This document shows, piece by piece, positions 8,207-18,600 of a stretch of 64,000 nt of DNA (position 1 is the first letter of the stretch; each line of letters starts with the position of its first letter). The notes under the pieces are model-generated. The model did not search any database, was not told where the DNA came from, and was given only the letters and a program-made list of their open reading frames with translations. The DNA is from VXYL01 sp965203685. GTDB lineage: Bacteria > Pseudomonadota > Gammaproteobacteria > Pseudomonadales > Azotimanducaceae. A program made the translations under genes and the position numbers. The stretch is from contig OZ241908.1 in assembly GCA_965203685.1 (NCBI GenBank), positions 310,001-374,000 of the forward strand, in the 5' to 3' direction.

Positions 8207-9630
8207 TCTTGGCGCTCCTGCATGGCTTCCAGTTCCGTGCGGAGGTCGATGATCCTTTGGTCGAGCCGCGCGAGTAGTCGGCGTTCGTCGTCGTGTACCA
8301 GCCGCCGGGCGTAGTCTAGGTGTTGGATGGACATCCGGAACGCGCCGACGCGCGCGAAGTACTCGGCGCGCGCGCGGTGCACGTCGACGGTATTCCCGGC
8401 GAGCCCCTCGGTCTCCGCCAGCAGTTCCCATACGTCGATGTCGTCGGGGTTGTCGCGCGTGTGCCGCCACAGCACGTCGGCCGCGTCGGCGTGCCGTTCG
8501 GCCGCGTTGAGCGCCTCGGCGTAGAGGTAGGTCAACGGTTCGTTGTCGGGATTGATGGCGAGTTCTCGCGTGAGGAGCTTGATGGCCTCGTCGGTGCGAC
8601 CGGCGTCGGTCAGGATCTCGGCGAACGATGCCGTCATCAACAGGCTCTCGGGGTGGTCCCGGTGTAGCAGACGGGCCGCGTCGGCGGCGTTTTCGTGCTG
8701 TCCGTCGCGCGCCAAGGCAAGGGCGATGGCGTACCTGTCGACCGTACCGCCACCGGTACGTGCGGTCGCCTCGGCTACCGCACGACGGGCGGATCCCGCG
8801 TACCGGGTTTGCGCTCGGACCCGCATGAGTTGGTAGTCGAGGGCCGGCTCCACCGTCTTGTCGTCGAAGCGTTCGGCTTGGTCCTTGGCGTCGGAGATCC
8901 GGCTCTCGGTCAACGGGTGAGTGAGCAGGAACTCGGGGGGCCTGTCCACGAATCGGTAGGCGCGTTGCATGCGCTCGAACATGCGTCCCATGCCGTCCGG
9001 GTCGAGCCCGGCATTCACCAGTGTATTGAGACCGATGCGGTCGGCCTCTTGCTCGCGGCTGCGGCTGAAACGCAGCCCCTGGTCGGCGATCAGCGCCTGC
9101 GTACTTGCTGCTGCGGCCATCCCCGCCTCGCCGCCTCCAGCGGCCGCGATGGCCACAGAGGCTAAGAGCCCGGCGATCATCAACGGTGTCATGGCCCGTT
9201 GCTGTTCGATCCCGCGAGCGTAGTGGCGCTGGCTCAAGTGAGCGAGTTCGTGGGCGACAACGGACGAGTACTCGGATTCGTCCCGGGCATGCAGGAACAA
9301 GCCGAGGTTGATCCCGACGATGCCCCCGGGGACCGCGAAAGCGTTGATCTGCGGGCTGTCGATCAATACGGTGGCGAGCGCCGCCTCGGTCAGGTCGGAT
9401 TTCTCGGCGAGTCGGAAGACGTTCAGACGCACGTAGTACTTGAGGATCGGGTCGTCGACGGTGGGCGCGCCGGCGCGGATCTGCATCAAGGCTGACCGTG
9501 CGAGTTCGCGTTCGGCCGCCGGGGACACGATGGCGGACGAACCGTCGCCCAAGGCAGGCAGATCCGCAGCACCGGATCGGTCGTTGGCGACGGTGGCTAG
9601 CGCGCAGATCAAAGCCAATTGCGCACGCAT
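8203..9630 (-). CDS. bepA: M48 family periplasmic metalloprotease with TPR domain (BepA/YfgC)
   Basis: Periplasmic protease/chaperone that acts on stalled LptD and BamA assembly in E. coli; 475 residues here. It begins with a short signal-like segment (MRAQLALICALATVA), followed by the M48 domain. The zinc motif is HELAH (127-131), and SREQEADRIGL supplies the third ligand Glu. The C-terminal half has tetratricopeptide helices (for example DEAIKLLTRELAINPDNEPLTYLYAEALN). The ATG at 9630 was chosen because it gives a signal peptide and has AAGGAG upstream. A longer in-frame reading to 9714 adds an unlikely leader. In E. coli the same neighbourhood holds bepA, perM, dapA and bamC, supporting orthology. 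Confidence 0.9.
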   Translation of the reverse strand: MRAQLALICALATVANDRSGAADLPALGDGSSAIVSPAAERELARSALMQIRAGAPTVDDPILKYYVRLNVFRLAEKSDLTEAALATVLIDSPQINAFAVPGGIVGINLGLFLHARDESEYSSVVAHELAHLSQRHYARGIEQQRAMTPLMIAGLLASVAIAAAGGGEAGMAAAASTQALIADQGLRFSRSREQEADRIGLNTLVNAGLDPDGMGRMFERMQRAYRFVDRPPEFLLTHPLTESRISDAKDQAERFDDKTVEPALDYQLMRVRAQTRYAGSARRAVAEATARTGGGTVDRYAIALALARDGQHENAADAARLLHRDHPESLLMTASFAEILTDAGRTDEAIKLLTRELAINPDNEPLTYLYAEALNAAERHADAADVLWRHTRDNPDDIDVWELLAETEGLAGNTVDVHRARAEYFARVGAFRMSIQHLDYARRLVHDDERRLLARLDQRIIDLRTELEAMQERQE

Positions 9631-9734
9631 GGGTGCCGGTACTCCTTGGCGCTTTAGCGTTGAACGTGGCGCGATCATAGTACGCTTAGGCCTTGAATCG
9701 CTGCTGGCGTTCACCGCAGCGGTTTAGGGGGCTG

Positions 9735-9743
9735 TGCCATAAT
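9735..9743 (+). promoter_or_regulatory. Candidate extended -10 element for tusA
   Basis: TG-C-CATAAT matches an extended -10 box (5 of 6 bases of TATAAT plus TGn). It ends only 6 bases before the tusA ATG, so a transcript from it would start at or very near the start codon. No good -35 box is seen. The divergent bepA promoter must lie in the same 119-base gap but is not evident. Confidence 0.35.
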
Positions 9744-9749
9744 CGCGGC

Positions 9750-9989
9750 ATGCCCAATGATGTCTCGGCGCGCCTCGACGCCACCGGTCTCAATTGCCCG
9801 ATGCCGCTGTTGAAAGCCAAGAAGGCTTTGAACGAACTCGGCCCCGGCGATCGGCTCGAAGTGATCGCCACCGACCCGGGGTCCGTGCGCGACTTCCAGG
9901 TGTTCTCGGAGCAGAGCGGCCACGCGCTCTTGGTCTCGCGCCAGGAGGATGACCGCTATTACTACCTGTTGCAGAAAGCGTCGGCGTAA
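9750..9989 (+). CDS. tusA: TusA-family sulfurtransferase
   Basis: Small cytoplasmic sulfur carrier of 79 residues. The family signature is ATGLNCPMPLLKAKKAL at 11-27, with the persulfide-forming Cys16 in CPxP. The rest fits the TusA/SirA beta-alpha-beta-alpha-beta-beta fold (GDRLEVIATDPGSVRDF). TusA relays sulfur for tRNA 2-thiouridine and other uses. The ATG at 9750 gives the usual length; an in-frame extension to 9693 would add residues not seen in the family. It stands between bepA and perM, a position common for a TusA paralogue in Gammaproteobacteria, so it may be a paralogue rather than the main TusA. Confidence 0.88.
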   Translation: MPNDVSARLDATGLNCPMPLLKAKKALNELGPGDRLEVIATDPGSVRDFQVFSEQSGHALLVSRQEDDRYYYLLQKASA

Positions 9990-10037
9990 GGCGCACGCGG
10001 CGCTGGGCTGGCTCGAGGGGATTCGTTCGAGCGGACC

Positions 10038-11120
10038 ATGAAATTCGTCGAGGTCATCAGCGGCTGGGTCAACCGGTACTTCTCGAACGAGGAGGCGATC
10101 TTCCTGGTCATCTCCATCGTGGCCGGAATCCTGGTCGTCATTTTCCTTGGCACGGTGCTCGCACCGGTGCTCACCGGGCTCGCCTTCGCGTTCCTATTGG
10201 AGGGCACCGTGGCGCGGCTCGCGGCGTGGCGCGTGCCGAGGCTGCTGGCGATTTGCGTGGTGGAGGTGTTGTTCCTCGGCGTGCTGATCGCGCTGGTCGT
10301 CGGCATCCTGCCCGTGGTGTGGGCGCAGTTGGGCGATCTCGTCAACGCCTTGCCGGGTGCGATCGAAGGGCTTCGGGACTTTGCCACCGAGTTGTCGCGG
10401 CGGTATCCCGACGTGTTCTCGGAGACTGCGGTGGACGACTGGTCCGCGACCTTGAATCAGCAGGTGACCGAACTCGGGGCCACGGTGGTTCAAGGGGTCC
10501 TGACACAGTTGCCGAATGTTCTTGGCGTGTTGATCTTCCTGATCCTGACCCCCATTGCGCTGTTCTTCTTCTTGAAGGACAAGGATCGGCTATTCCGGGG
10601 CCTCAAGGTGCTGTTGCCGCGGCGGCGCCGTCTGCTCGGTCGCATCGGTGCGGACATGGGCGTGCAGATCTCCAATTACGTGGGCGGCAAGCTCATCGAG
10701 ATCGTTATCGTGGCGGTGGTCACGTACATCACGTTCTCGCTGCTGGGTCTGAACTATGCGGCGCTGCTGGCGCTGCTGGTGGGGGTCTCCGTGCTCGTCC
10801 CCTATGTCGGCGCGGCGGTCGTGACGATCCCCGTCGCGGCTGTCGGCCTGCTGCAATTCGGCTGGACCGTCGACTTCCTGATCGTGATGGCGGCCTACGC
10901 GATCATCCAGGCGCTGGACGGCAACGTGCTGGTGCCCCTGCTGTTCTCAAAGGCCGTCAACTTGCACCCGATCTCGATCATCCTTGCGGTGCTGGTATTC
11001 GGCGGCATCTGGGGAGTTTGGGGCGTATTCTTCGCGATCCCGTTGGCGACGTTGGTCAAGGCCGTCTACAACGCTTGGCCGAAGGTACCGGCGGAGTCCG
11101 CGGAACCTGTCGGCGCGTGA
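10038..11120 (+). CDS. perM: AI-2E / PerM-family membrane transporter
   Basis: Inner-membrane protein of 360 residues, family length about 350. The hydrophobic profile gives two N-terminal helices (EAIFLVISIVAGILVVIFLG and the following segment), a soluble amphipathic stretch near 90-160, then five or more helices. The family block NVLGVLIFLILTPIALFFFLKDKD is visible, and conserved C-terminal motifs include ALDGNVLVPLLFSKAVNLHP. PerM (YfgO) homologues are named for the AI-2 exporter TqsA, but the substrate of PerM itself is not settled. It sits between tusA and dapA as in related genomes. Confidence 0.88.
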   Translation: MKFVEVISGWVNRYFSNEEAIFLVISIVAGILVVIFLGTVLAPVLTGLAFAFLLEGTVARLAAWRVPRLLAICVVEVLFLGVLIALVVGILPVVWAQLGDLVNALPGAIEGLRDFATELSRRYPDVFSETAVDDWSATLNQQVTELGATVVQGVLTQLPNVLGVLIFLILTPIALFFFLKDKDRLFRGLKVLLPRRRRLLGRIGADMGVQISNYVGGKLIEIVIVAVVTYITFSLLGLNYAALLALLVGVSVLVPYVGAAVVTIPVAAVGLLQFGWTVDFLIVMAAYAIIQALDGNVLVPLLFSKAVNLHPISIILAVLVFGGIWGVWGVFFAIPLATLVKAVYNAWPKVPAESAEPVGA

Positions 11121-11178
11121 CGCCCGGCGCGCGAATTCAGTACCATTCGAGTCCTCTTTCCTCCCGATCGGGGGCACC

Positions 11179-12072
11179 ATGTCGCAGGCGACGGACGATC
11201 TCAGGGGCAGCCTCGTAGCTTTGGTCACGCCGATGACCGGAACCGGGGCCGTGGATTGGGCGGCGCTCGACGGCCTGGTCGACTGGCACTTGGAGTCGGG
11301 CACCAACGGCATCGTGCCGGTCGGGACCACCGGCGAGTCGGCGACGCTCACCCACGCGGAGCACAAGCAGGTCATCAGCGCAGTCGTGCGGCGCGTAGAC
11401 GGCCGCGTACCGGTGGTTGCCGGCACGGGAGCCAACGCGACCGCGGAAGCCGTGGAGCTGACCATCGCCGCCAAGGGCGACGGTGCGGACTACGGCCTGT
11501 CGGTGACGCCGTACTACAACAAACCGACCCAAGAGGGCCTCGTGCGCCACTACGGCACGATTGCGGAAGCCTGCGATTTGCCGCTGGTGCTCTACAACGT
11601 CCCGCCGCGCACGGCTTGCGACATGCGTGCTGAAACGGTCGCGCAACTGGCCGAGGCGGACAGCATCGTGGCCATCAAGGAAGCCTGCGGCGACGCCGCT
11701 CGCGTGCGCGAAATCAAGGCCTTGGTACCGGACGACTTCGTGCTGCTGTCCGGCGAGGACGCGCAAACGCTGACCATGGTCGGCTACGGCGCCACGGGTA
11801 CGATTTCGGTGACGGCCAACGTGTTGCCGGCGCAGATGGCCGAGTTCTGCAAGGCGTTCCTCGACGGTGACGAAGCCAAGGCGGCCGAACTCGACGCGCG
11901 CCTGCAGCCGATCCACGACATCCTGTTTTGCGAGACGAGCCCGATTCCCGCCAAGTGGGCGCTCTCCGCCATGGGCCGGATCGACAGCGGCATCCGCCTG
12001 CCGCTCGTGGAACTCACGCCACCCTCGCAGGTCGAAGTGCGTCAACGGTTGGAGGTCGTGGGCGCCTTGTGA
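11179..12072 (+). CDS. dapA: 4-hydroxy-tetrahydrodipicolinate synthase
   Basis: First committed enzyme of lysine/diaminopimelate synthesis, condensing pyruvate with aspartate semialdehyde; 297 residues, the normal length. Visible motifs are VTPM near the N-terminus, GTTGESATL (49-57), YNVPPRT with Tyr139, and the Schiff-base Lys167 in VAIKEACGD. The ATG at 11179 follows GGGGG and matches the E. coli start region. The stop overlaps the GTG of bamC (12069-12072). The dapA-bamC pair is a hallmark of Gammaproteobacteria. Confidence 0.96.
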   Translation: MSQATDDLRGSLVALVTPMTGTGAVDWAALDGLVDWHLESGTNGIVPVGTTGESATLTHAEHKQVISAVVRRVDGRVPVVAGTGANATAEAVELTIAAKGDGADYGLSVTPYYNKPTQEGLVRHYGTIAEACDLPLVLYNVPPRTACDMRAETVAQLAEADSIVAIKEACGDAARVREIKALVPDDFVLLSGEDAQTLTMVGYGATGTISVTANVLPAQMAEFCKAFLDGDEAKAAELDARLQPIHDILFCETSPIPAKWALSAMGRIDSGIRLPLVELTPPSQVEVRQRLEVVGAL

Positions 12073-13160
12073 GGACAATCGTAGCGGCAACGCTTGTCGT
12101 GCTCGCATTGGCGGGATGCCGCTACATGCGCGACGACAAGGGCTTGTTCGTCGATGCGCGGGACGACTACCTCGAAGCCGAGCCCTCGAAACCACTGGTG
12201 GTGCCCGACGACCTGAGCGGCATGCGCATCGAGGACTCCTGGCCGATTCCCGAACTTGCGAACCCGAACGTCGCCGCCCGGCTGTATCCGAAGCGGGTGC
12301 CGCGCCCTGAGGTGCTCGTCGGCCAGGAATTCGACGCGGTGAAGATCCAGAAGCTCGGTACGCGGTCTTGGATGGTGCTCGGCGACTCGCCCGCGCAGGT
12401 CTGGCCGCAGGTGAAGCAGTTCCTCGCCGACAGCGGCGTGGGAATCGGCCGGGAAGATGCGCCGGAGGGTCTGATCGTGAGCGAGTGGATCGTCGTTCGG
12501 GACGAGGAATACGGCGACGTCGTGCGCGGCGCGGTTCGCGATGGCCGGGCCAAGCACGTCGCGGACGGCGGTGCGGCCGTCGAGCCTGGTCGTGACCGTC
12601 TGCAGTTCCGTGTCGAGCGAGGCATCCGCCGCGGCTCGTCCGAGGTTCATATCAGCCATGTCCGCGCGATCGGCTTGGCCGACGAGGAGTCGCCCGCGAT
12701 ACCCGAAGTGGAAACCGAAGTGGTCACCAAGCTCGCGGAATACTTCGCCGTCGGGGTCACGGACGGCGCCGTGTCCATGGTCGGGCGCGAGATCGCGGCG
12801 CGGAGCAAGGCGGAAATCATCAAGGACGCGAGCGGCTACCCGTCGCTGTACCTGAGCATCGGTTTCGACCGTGCGTGGGCGACGGTTAGCCAGGCGCTGG
12901 AGCGCGCGGAGGTCGTCGTGCAGGATGCCGATGTGACTTCCGCGGCCGTGCGCGCCGTGTTCCCCACCGCGGGGCGGCGAGGCTGGCTCAAGCGCATTGT
13001 CCCTGGCGGCGAGACCGGCCAAAACGCCCGCGTCGTGATCCGGGTGGAAAGAGACGGGGACAACCGCGTGGTGGTCCGCGTCGAGGAGCCTGACGGTGGC
13101 CGGATTGCACCGGAACTTGCCGAGGAGGTCCTCATCACGGTGCGCGCGTTCGCGGCGTAG
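12069..13160 (+). CDS. bamC: Outer membrane protein assembly factor BamC
   Basis: Outer-membrane lipoprotein of the BAM complex, 363 residues from a GTG overlapping the dapA stop. The signal peptide MRTIVAATLVVLALAGC ends in lipobox LAGC with Cys17. The disordered BamD-contact region follows (DARDDYLEAEPSKPLVVPDDLSG), matching the BamC N-terminal motif with YL-A and L-VP-DL. Two helix-grip domains come next, the second starting near PSLYLSIGFDRAWATVSQAL. Genome position next to dapA agrees. The longer reading starting at 11928 was rejected because it runs through dapA in another frame. Confidence 0.92.
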   Translation: MRTIVAATLVVLALAGCRYMRDDKGLFVDARDDYLEAEPSKPLVVPDDLSGMRIEDSWPIPELANPNVAARLYPKRVPRPEVLVGQEFDAVKIQKLGTRSWMVLGDSPAQVWPQVKQFLADSGVGIGREDAPEGLIVSEWIVVRDEEYGDVVRGAVRDGRAKHVADGGAAVEPGRDRLQFRVERGIRRGSSEVHISHVRAIGLADEESPAIPEVETEVVTKLAEYFAVGVTDGAVSMVGREIAARSKAEIIKDASGYPSLYLSIGFDRAWATVSQALERAEVVVQDADVTSAAVRAVFPTAGRRGWLKRIVPGGETGQNARVVIRVERDGDNRVVVRVEEPDGGRIAPELAEEVLITVRAFAA

Positions 13161-13214
13161 GCGCCTGTGGCGGCCTCTCCGAACGTCGTTGCGGAGACTT
13201 TGAAGGCCAAGAAG

Positions 13215-15608
13215 ATGGGACGTGCTCAAGCATTGTCTGTCGCCTCACTCCTCATCCTGGCTGCGGTTGCCGGTGCCGATGACTCCTTGACGCCCTCACC
13301 GCCGGACGTGGACGTCACGACGCGCTCTCTCGCCCGGTACGAGGTGGTCTTCGAGGGCGCCTGGAATGCACAAAGCACGCCGGGTGGCATGCCCGGGAAT
13401 GCTCACTTCACATCGCTGATCGGCGGAATCCACGACGACCAGGTGGTCTTCCTGCGTAGCGGCGAACGCGCAAGCGCGGGCGTCGAATCCATGGCGGAGT
13501 TGGGCGGGACCCTGCAGTTGGCCAACGAGGTCGAGGCGGCGGGCGCCATCGTTCTCCACCGTCCCGGCAACATCGGCCCGGAAGGTCGGGTGACGCTCGA
13601 TGCCGTAGAACTCTCCACGGACAACCCGCGGATCACGCTGACCACGATGATTGCGCCGAGCCCGGATTGGTTCGTCGGTGTCTCCGGCCTGTCGTTCCTG
13701 GATTCCGCGGGGAATTGGATCGCATCGAGGCAGGTGAACCTGTATCCGTGGGACGCGGGTACCGAGGACGGCACCGAGTTCTCGCTCACCAACCCCGCGA
13801 CTTCGCCCCAAGGGGTCATCACGAGCCTGCGCGGCCAGGGCAAGTTCACCAATGCGCGGATGGCATCGTTGTCGTTCACGCTGCAATCCGTGCAGCCGGC
13901 GGAAGGTGGTCCGGAGATCGTCGACGCCTTCCCCGAGCAGAACCTGGTGAGCGGTGGCCAGGAGCCGATCGATCTGGGAGCGCATTTCCGCGCAGCCGCA
14001 GGCGGGACGCTCACCTATGGTGCCCGGTCATCCGACCCCGAAGTGGTGACGGTCGCGATCGAGACCGACCGGTTGTGGCTCACCGCGGTCGCGCCGGGTT
14101 CTGCGAAGGTGACCGTCAGCGCGGTCGATGCCGAAGGGGATAGTGTCGGGCAGTCATTCCCAGTACAGGTCACCGGGGCGCACCGCGTCTGGGTGTTTCC
14201 GGCGGCTGACGATGCCGACGGCCGACAGGGCTTCGTGCGCACGATCAATGCCTCGGCGTCCGATGCCGTCGTGTCGGTCTTGGCGATCGACGAACTCGGT
14301 CGCGAATACGGACCGACAACGCTCAACGTGCCGGTGGGTGCTGCCGTGCAGTTCAACTCGACCGACCTCGAGGACGGCGCGTCGGCCAAGGGAATCGCTG
14401 ACGGTGTGGGGCCGGGAACGGGGACGTGGCGCCTTGAACTCGAGAGCGAGGCCGACATCGAGGTGCGGTCGTACTTGCGCACCACGCAGGATGGCTTTCT
14501 GACGCCGATGGACGGTGCCGTCCCCCGGATCGACAATGTGCACCGCGTGGCGTTCTTCAACCCGGCCAAGAACGTCAATCAGGTGAGCCGGCTGCGGATC
14601 GTCAACCCGGGCCCGGAGGACGCGTCCGTAACCATCGGCGCGCTGGACGACGCGGGACAAGCAGCCGAGGCAGAGGTCCAGACCACGGTCGCTGCCGGAC
14701 ATACTGTCGAGATTCCCTCTGCCGATCTTGAGAGCGGCGAGGGTCTCACGGGCGCGTTGGGCGAACGCGAGGGCAAGTGGCGGCTAACGGTCACGGCCGA
14801 TCAGCCGGTGACCGTACTGAGTCTCCTGGAGACGCCAACCGGGCATCTCACCAATCTTTCCGGTGTCCCGGTGCCACCTCCTGACGGTGCTTCGCATCCA
14901 GTCTGGGTGTTTCCCGCGGCAAGCGATCCTCATGGCCGGCAAGGTTTCGTTCGGATCATCAACCACGCGGATGTGGGTGGTGATGTGATGATCGAAGCGA
15001 TCGACGACGTCGGCGGCAGGTACGATCCGCTAACCCTGCGCGTCGAGGCGGGCGCCGTTGCGGCGTTCAATTCCGAGGACGTGGAAGACGGCAACCTGGA
15101 GAAGGGGTTGATCGGAAGCACGGGAGCGGGCGTTGGCGACTGGCGCCTCATCCTGGCCAGCGACCTCGACATCGAGGTGCTTCCCTACATCCGAACCTCG
15201 GATGGATTCGTGACGTCGATGCACGGGGTCGCACCGACCGACTCTACTCGCCATCGCGTGGCGATCTTCAACCCGGCCAGCAATCCCAACCAGGTGAGCC
15301 GCCTGCGCATCATCAACCCGGGCGCTGAACCGGCGGCGGTCGTCATCGCGGGCATCGACGACGACGGACGTTCCTCGGCGGAGAGCGTCCAAGCTGAGAT
15401 CCCGCCCGGTGAAGTCCGCGAATTCCGGGCCGCCGCACCGACGGGCATGGGCGTGGTGCTCGTACCGAGCGGACTGGAAGACGCATTGGGAGACGGCGAA
15501 GGCAAGTGGCGGCTCGACGTGGACTCCTTAACGCCGATCACCGTCGTGAACCTGCTGGCGAGCCCGACGGGGCACGTGACGAACCTGTCGGCAGCTAGAG
15601 CGCCCTAG
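13215..15608 (+). CDS. Secreted spondin_N-domain protein with duplicated 115-residue repeats
   Basis: Predicted exported protein of 797 residues with signal peptide MGRAQALSVASLLILAAVAG. Residues about 41-225 match the spondin_N pattern: FEGAW, HFTSLIGGIHDD, GVESMAELGG, MIAPSPDWFVGVSGLS and LYPWDAGTEDG. A roughly 85-residue Ig/cadherin-like segment follows (236-320). The rest is a tandem duplication: unit A (323-436 and 561-676, each with VWVFPAA and RQGFVR-IN) and unit B (442-550 and 680-793, each with NQVSRLRI-NPG and GKWRL). An in-frame GTG at 13167 would spoil the signal peptide, so the ATG at 13215 is preferred. It converges on the RND gene with a 4-base overlap. Function unknown; a surface or matrix adhesion role is only inference. 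Confidence 0.8.
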   Translation: MGRAQALSVASLLILAAVAGADDSLTPSPPDVDVTTRSLARYEVVFEGAWNAQSTPGGMPGNAHFTSLIGGIHDDQVVFLRSGERASAGVESMAELGGTLQLANEVEAAGAIVLHRPGNIGPEGRVTLDAVELSTDNPRITLTTMIAPSPDWFVGVSGLSFLDSAGNWIASRQVNLYPWDAGTEDGTEFSLTNPATSPQGVITSLRGQGKFTNARMASLSFTLQSVQPAEGGPEIVDAFPEQNLVSGGQEPIDLGAHFRAAAGGTLTYGARSSDPEVVTVAIETDRLWLTAVAPGSAKVTVSAVDAEGDSVGQSFPVQVTGAHRVWVFPAADDADGRQGFVRTINASASDAVVSVLAIDELGREYGPTTLNVPVGAAVQFNSTDLEDGASAKGIADGVGPGTGTWRLELESEADIEVRSYLRTTQDGFLTPMDGAVPRIDNVHRVAFFNPAKNVNQVSRLRIVNPGPEDASVTIGALDDAGQAAEAEVQTTVAAGHTVEIPSADLESGEGLTGALGEREGKWRLTVTADQPVTVLSLLETPTGHLTNLSGVPVPPPDGASHPVWVFPAASDPHGRQGFVRIINHADVGGDVMIEAIDDVGGRYDPLTLRVEAGAVAAFNSEDVEDGNLEKGLIGSTGAGVGDWRLILASDLDIEVLPYIRTSDGFVTSMHGVAPTDSTRHRVAIFNPASNPNQVSRLRIINPGAEPAAVVIAGIDDDGRSSAESVQAEIPPGEVREFRAAAPTGMGVVLVPSGLEDALGDGEGKWRLDVDSLTPITVVNLLASPTGHVTNLSAARAP

Positions 15609-18600
15609 AGGCTATGACCGACCAGTTTCGCGGCCGTCGCCAGTTCGGCAGTGGTATACACGGTCTTGGCTACCCGACTGCGTCTGAAGTCCTCGCGGAT
15701 CATCACCAAGGCGGGTACGACGAACAGGATCACCACGCTCGCGAACACGATCCCGGTTGCTAGGCTGATCGCCATCGGGATCAGGAACTGTGCCTGGGTG
15801 CTGGTCTCGAACAGCATCGGCGTCAGGCCGAGGGCGGTCGTTGCAGTGGTGAGGAAGATCGCGCGGAAGCGGTGGCGGGCGGCCGCCACGATGGCTTCTG
15901 CAACGGGCGCGCCCATTTCACGGCGAAACCGGTTGTAGCGGTCGATCATCACCAGCGAGTCGTTCACCACCACGCCGGAGAGTGCCACCATGCCGAAGAT
16001 GGAAATGAACGACAGGTCCTTACCTAACAACGCATGCCCGATCACCGCGCCGGCGGCGCCGAGCGGCACGCCGACCAGGATGATGAACGGCTGCGCGTAG
16101 CTGCGCAGTTGCGCGGCGAGTAGCACGAAAATCACCAGCAGGGCGACGAAGGCCAGATTGCCGAGTTGGCTCAAGTCCTGCTGCTGTTCGCGGCCGAAAC
16201 CGGACTGAGTGGCCTGCAAGCCCGGGTACCGGGCTTGCAGCTCCGGCAGGATGGTGTCCTGGACAATCGCATCGACCTCGCCCGGAGTAGCCAGCTCCGT
16301 ATCGACGTCCGCCGACACGGTGACGATTCGCAACCCGTCGATGCGGTCGATGGAGGAAAAGCTGCGCGACTCGGTGACCCGGGCCACGGCGGACAGCGGC
16401 GCTTCGGCGCCGTCCGCGAGCCGGATGCGGACATTGAAGAAGTCGCTCGAACTGCGGCGCTGTTCCTCCGGATAGCGCACCATGACCTTGAGTTCGCGGC
16501 GGCCACGCTGGATGCGTTGGACCTCGTCGCCGAAGAAGTTGCGCCGTAACTGCCGCGCGATGTCCGCGGGGGTGAGTCCCGCCGCTTCGCCGGCGGCGGT
16601 CAGTTCGATGTCGTATTGCCGCTTGCCGAGGCTTTGCGAGTCCTGGATCTCGTACAGGGATGGAATGCCGCGGTAGCGTCGCTTGAGATCCTCGACTGCC
16701 TCGGTGAGCGTATCGGTGTCCTGGTGCGTCAGTTCGTATTCGACGTCGGCGCCGGGACCGAAGAACTCGGCGACGTAAGAGAGCCGTTCCGTCCCGGGGA
16801 TGTCGCCCACCTTCTGCCGCCAGATGCGCTCGAGTTCGCCCGCCGACAACGTCCTCAACGGTTCGTTGTTGAGTTGGATCTGGATCGATGCGATGTTGCT
16901 CGACGCGTTGAGCTGGCTGCCGCCATCGGGGCCGCCGCCAGTGTTGATGCTGCCACCGATGGTCGCGCTAATGGAACGGAAGGACGTGCCGCCTACCTCC
17001 TCGTTGGTGGCATAGGCGGCATCGACCACCTTCTCGGCCGCGGCGCGGGTGACCTCAAACGGCGTGCCGACGGGGAATCCGATGTCCGCTCGCATCCGGT
17101 TCGACTCTAGGTCCGGAAAAAAGATGAACCGCACAACGCCCAGCAGCACCAGGGCGGAGGCGACCGCCAACAGCCCGAGACCGCCGAGCAAGGTCCAGTA
17201 CCGGTGCCGGACGGCGGCCGCGATGGCGGTGACAAGGATGTTGTCGCGGAAGCGTTTGACACCGGCGCTGACCTTGGCCTGGAACACGTTCAACGGCCAG
17301 CCGCTCCACGGGCGCCCGTGCGACAGGTGCGCTGGCAGGATGAAGAACACCTCGATCAGCGACATGGTCAGAACGGTGATCACCACCACGGGTACGACGC
17401 CCAGGATCTGACCGAACGTCCCGGTAACGAACAGGAGCGGCGCGAACGCCGCCATGGTCGTGAGCACGCCGATCGTCACCGGACCGCGGACGCCAAGTGC
17501 GCCTTTGATGGCGGCGGCGGGCCCCTGGCCGCCGGCTTCCTGCTCGGCGACGATGTTCTCGCCCACCACCACGGCGTCGTCCACGACGATGCCGAGCACG
17601 ATGATCAGCGCGAACAGCGACACCATGTTGATGTTGACGCCGAAGAAGTCGAAGAACAGGAACGCGCCGAGGAAGGAGATCGGCACGCCCATGGCGACCC
17701 AGACCGCTAGGCGCAGGTCGAGCATGACGAAGAGGAACAGGAACACCAGCGAGAATCCGAGGACGCCGTTGCGGACCAGCAGGTTGATGCGGTCCTCGAG
17801 GACCTCGGTCTGATCGTCCCAGACCTCGACGTCGATGCCGGGCGGTGGCTCGAAGTCGGCGAGCATCGCCTTGATCTCGTCGGCGATCAGCAGGACATCC
17901 TCGGCTTCGGATTTCTGCACGCGCACGAAGACGCTCTGCCGGCCGTTGTATTCGTTGATGAGGTCGGTGTCGACGAAGCCGTCGCGGATGTGCGCCACAT
18001 CGCCCAGGCGAAGGATGGACCCATCGGGCAGGGCGCGCAGCACGATGTCCCGGAACTCGTCGCCGCGTACGCGCTTGGTGTTCGTGCGCAGCAGCAGGTC
18101 GCCGGCTTCGGTGCGCAGTTCGCCGGAGGCGAGGTTGAGCGAGGACATCCGCACGGCGGTTGCCACTTGCCCGATCGACAGGCCGTAGCGGCGTAGATCC
18201 TCTTCGCGGACTTCGATGGCGATCTCGTAGTCGCGTGCGCCGAGCATGCTGACGAGCGAGACCGTGGGCAACGCGAGCAGCGCCTCCTCGAGCAACTCCG
18301 CGCCGCGCATCAACTCGGTCTCGGGCAATTCCGTCGACACTACCAACGACATGACGTCGCTCAAGTTCTCGACGCGCACGATGTCGGCCTGTTCGGCGTC
18401 CTCGGGCGGGAAGTCGGCCAGCCGGTCAACGGCGGCCTCGATGTCGTCGCGCACGCGCATGGCGTCGACGAAGTCCTTCAGTTCGGCGGTCACCGCGCCG
18501 AGGTTTTCCGATGCGGTGGAGAGCACGCGGTCGATGCCGTCGATGCCGAAGATGGACTCCTCGACACGGCGCGTGATTCCCTCCTCGACTTCGGTTGGCG

